From NCBI RefSeq assembly GCF_000186865.1, contig NW_008705562.1, positions 2,214,299 to 2,278,298 of the forward strand: a DNA stretch of 64,000 nt, given 5' to 3'. How positions within the stretch are numbered: the stretch's first letter is position 1; each line of letters opens with the position of its first letter. Below the pieces are notes generated by a model. The model was not told the DNA's origin. It was given only the letters and a program-made list of their open reading frames with translations, and did not search any database. This document shows positions 63,000 to 64,000 of the stretch, piece by piece. A program made the translations under genes and the position numbers. Source of the DNA: Aureococcus anophagefferens. Taxonomy: Eukaryota > Sar > Pelagophyceae > Pelagomonadales > Pelagomonadaceae.

Positions 63000-63818
63000 C
63001 CTTCTTCGTCGGCTTCTTCTCCTTGATCTTGCCAAGCGGGCTCGCAAAGGCGAAGGGAGCCACTAGCGACAACTTGCGGGCGGCCTGAAAGTCTACGCGT
63101 CGGCTCGAGCTGGCGCTCTTCGCCCGCGCGCTGTCGCGTCCCGTGTCGTTGTGGTGAAAACTTTAGTCGGCGATCTGCGGTATAGCCGCCAGGGTAATCT
63201 CCGGGTAAAATACCGGTATGGTAATTACCGGTAATTACCGCGGTATTACCGAGGGCCATATTCCCGGCCCGGGTAATACCGAGGCGCGCCGAGCTCCCGC
63301 AAGTACGGGTAGCCTGCGATCATGACGCGCGGACCGTCGCGGGCGCGTTCCGCGTCACGGTCGATGCGCGGCGCGAAACCGCGACCGAGCGGCTGCTCGT
63401 ACCGAGTCCGACGGCGACGACCCGCCCCGCCGCCGCGCGCGCCCGCGCGCCTAGAGCCCTAAGAGGAGTCGCAAGCTACACCGTGCGGCGCCTTCGGGTA
63501 AAAGGGAATTCGGTCGACACGCGGGTTCGCGGGGGTCCTTTTGAGCCGCCATACCGCCTCCAGTCGTCCCGGTACACCGTATTTTACCGGTAATTACCCG
63601 GGTAATCGGGATTACCGGTAATTACCGTGGTATTACCGAGGCGGCTCGCGGCTTTACCGGTAATCCGGCTCCTATAATCTGCGGACGACGTCGTCGACGA
63701 CCTCCGACGTACCCCGCAGGAGCTGTCACTGTCTTTTAAAAAACTGTGACGGAGCTCAAGAAGATATGTACACCGGAGACGGAGGGGAAAAAAAGGCGGC
63801 GCGCAGGCGCGCGCCGCG
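63000..63818. other. Intergenic region with palindromic TTACC repeats
   Basis: 819 bp. It holds a 31-bp direct repeat with one mismatch (63224-63254 and 63611-63641) and many GGTAATTACC and ATTACCGGTAAT palindromes at both ends of a 450-bp segment. The interior is GC-rich with no coding signal. Possibly a small mobile element or a remnant; see findings. Confidence 0.6.
63224..63641. repeat. 31-bp direct repeat pair built of palindromes
   Basis: ATTACCGGTAATTACCG followed by (C/T)GGTATTACCGAGG occurs at 63224-63254 and 63611-63641, 387 bp apart. The blocks are composed of overlapping palindromes (ATTACCGGTAAT, GGTAATTACC). Confidence 0.85.
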
Positions 63819-64000
63819 TCAGTCGAGGGTGGCGGTGTTCGAGAGGCGGTCGAAGTAGGCCGCGGCGCGGTCCCAGAGGGGCTCGGGGATGCGGCCCCGG
63901 AGCGCGACGGATTCCGGCGCGTCGTCGCGCTTCGCGAGCTGGGCCTTGAGGTAGTCCGCGACGGCGCGCATGGAGATGTCGTCGGCGGCGACGGCGGCGT
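63819..64000 (-). CDS. C-terminal fragment of an unknown protein (gene continues past window)
   Basis: The minus-strand frame is open from the right edge to a TGA at 63819-63821. The last residues read ISMRAVADYLKAQLAKRDDA and then LRGRIPEPLWDRAAAYFDRL, a plausible helical C-terminus. I do not recognise it. Confidence 0.6.
   Translation of the reverse strand, partial: AAVAADDISMRAVADYLKAQLAKRDDAPESVALRGRIPEPLWDRAAAYFDRLSNTATLD

Noticed and set aside
1..64000. tRNA, rRNA, CRISPR or viral genes
   Set aside because: None seen on reading; no tRNA-like cloverleaf or viral hallmark could be supported by eye, though a covariance search was not possible.

Overview
The window is nuclear DNA of a compact, very GC-rich eukaryote. 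Most genes are intron-poor with short spacers, many pairs are divergent or convergent, and several proteins begin with signal or transit-like leaders. The gene content (Raptor, GARP subunit VPS51, APC/C subunit 13, NudC, TDP1, NCKX-type exchanger, EF-hand/CNBD channel) excludes prokaryotes. Five introns are made of one short inverted-terminal-repeat element inserted with an 8-bp target duplication. Such introners are known from pelagophyte algae (Aureococcus) and Micromonas, so I infer a stramenopile, pelagophyte-like alga; the species is not proven by the sequence.

Layout. 1-3.2 kb: partial secreted LamG-repeat protein (-). 4-8.9 kb: Raptor (-) with two introners and a 471-base gap. 9.1-12.5 kb: MAP3K-like kinase with an introner, then NudC (both +). 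13.7-16.3 kb: an exchanger of the NCKX family with a voltage-sensor domain between its two halves and an introner in the S3-S4 linker. 17-25 kb: coiled-coil protein, ANAPC13, aminotransferase, zinc-motif protein, RING protein and Sen1-like helicase; two of the convergent pairs overlap at their stop codons. 25-30.6 kb: VPS51, TDP1 with a RanBP2-type finger, and a lysine-rich nuclear-type protein. 31-38 kb: STAND NTPase-WD40 protein facing an EF-hand/CNBD channel. 38-43.5 kb: NDP kinase, disordered protein, MFS carrier, and a YbaK/OB-like/DEDDy exonuclease fusion. 43.8-49 kb: a 1,650-residue coiled-coil protein whose halves are joined across a diverged introner. 49-64 kb: two ankyrin proteins sharing a C-terminal module, NFACT-R protein, TspO, HAD phosphatase, LNR/ShKT membrane protein, LYR protein, MFS carrier, PM20D1-like peptidase, two-SHOCT protein, an ATTACCGGTAAT palindrome repeat block and the C-terminus of a last gene.

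Together: Raptor, the MAP3K-like kinase, the voltage-sensor exchanger, the EF-hand/CNBD channel and the STAND protein are signalling or sensing genes; the rest is mainly housekeeping and trafficking. There is no operon logic. The strongest signals are the introner family (192-bp copies, 200-bp introns, the target duplication supplying a GC or GT donor and the element supplying the AG acceptor), the voltage-sensor/NCKX fusion, the YbaK-exonuclease fusion, and a repeated pattern of start-codon regions duplicated in tandem, two of which now form upstream ORFs.
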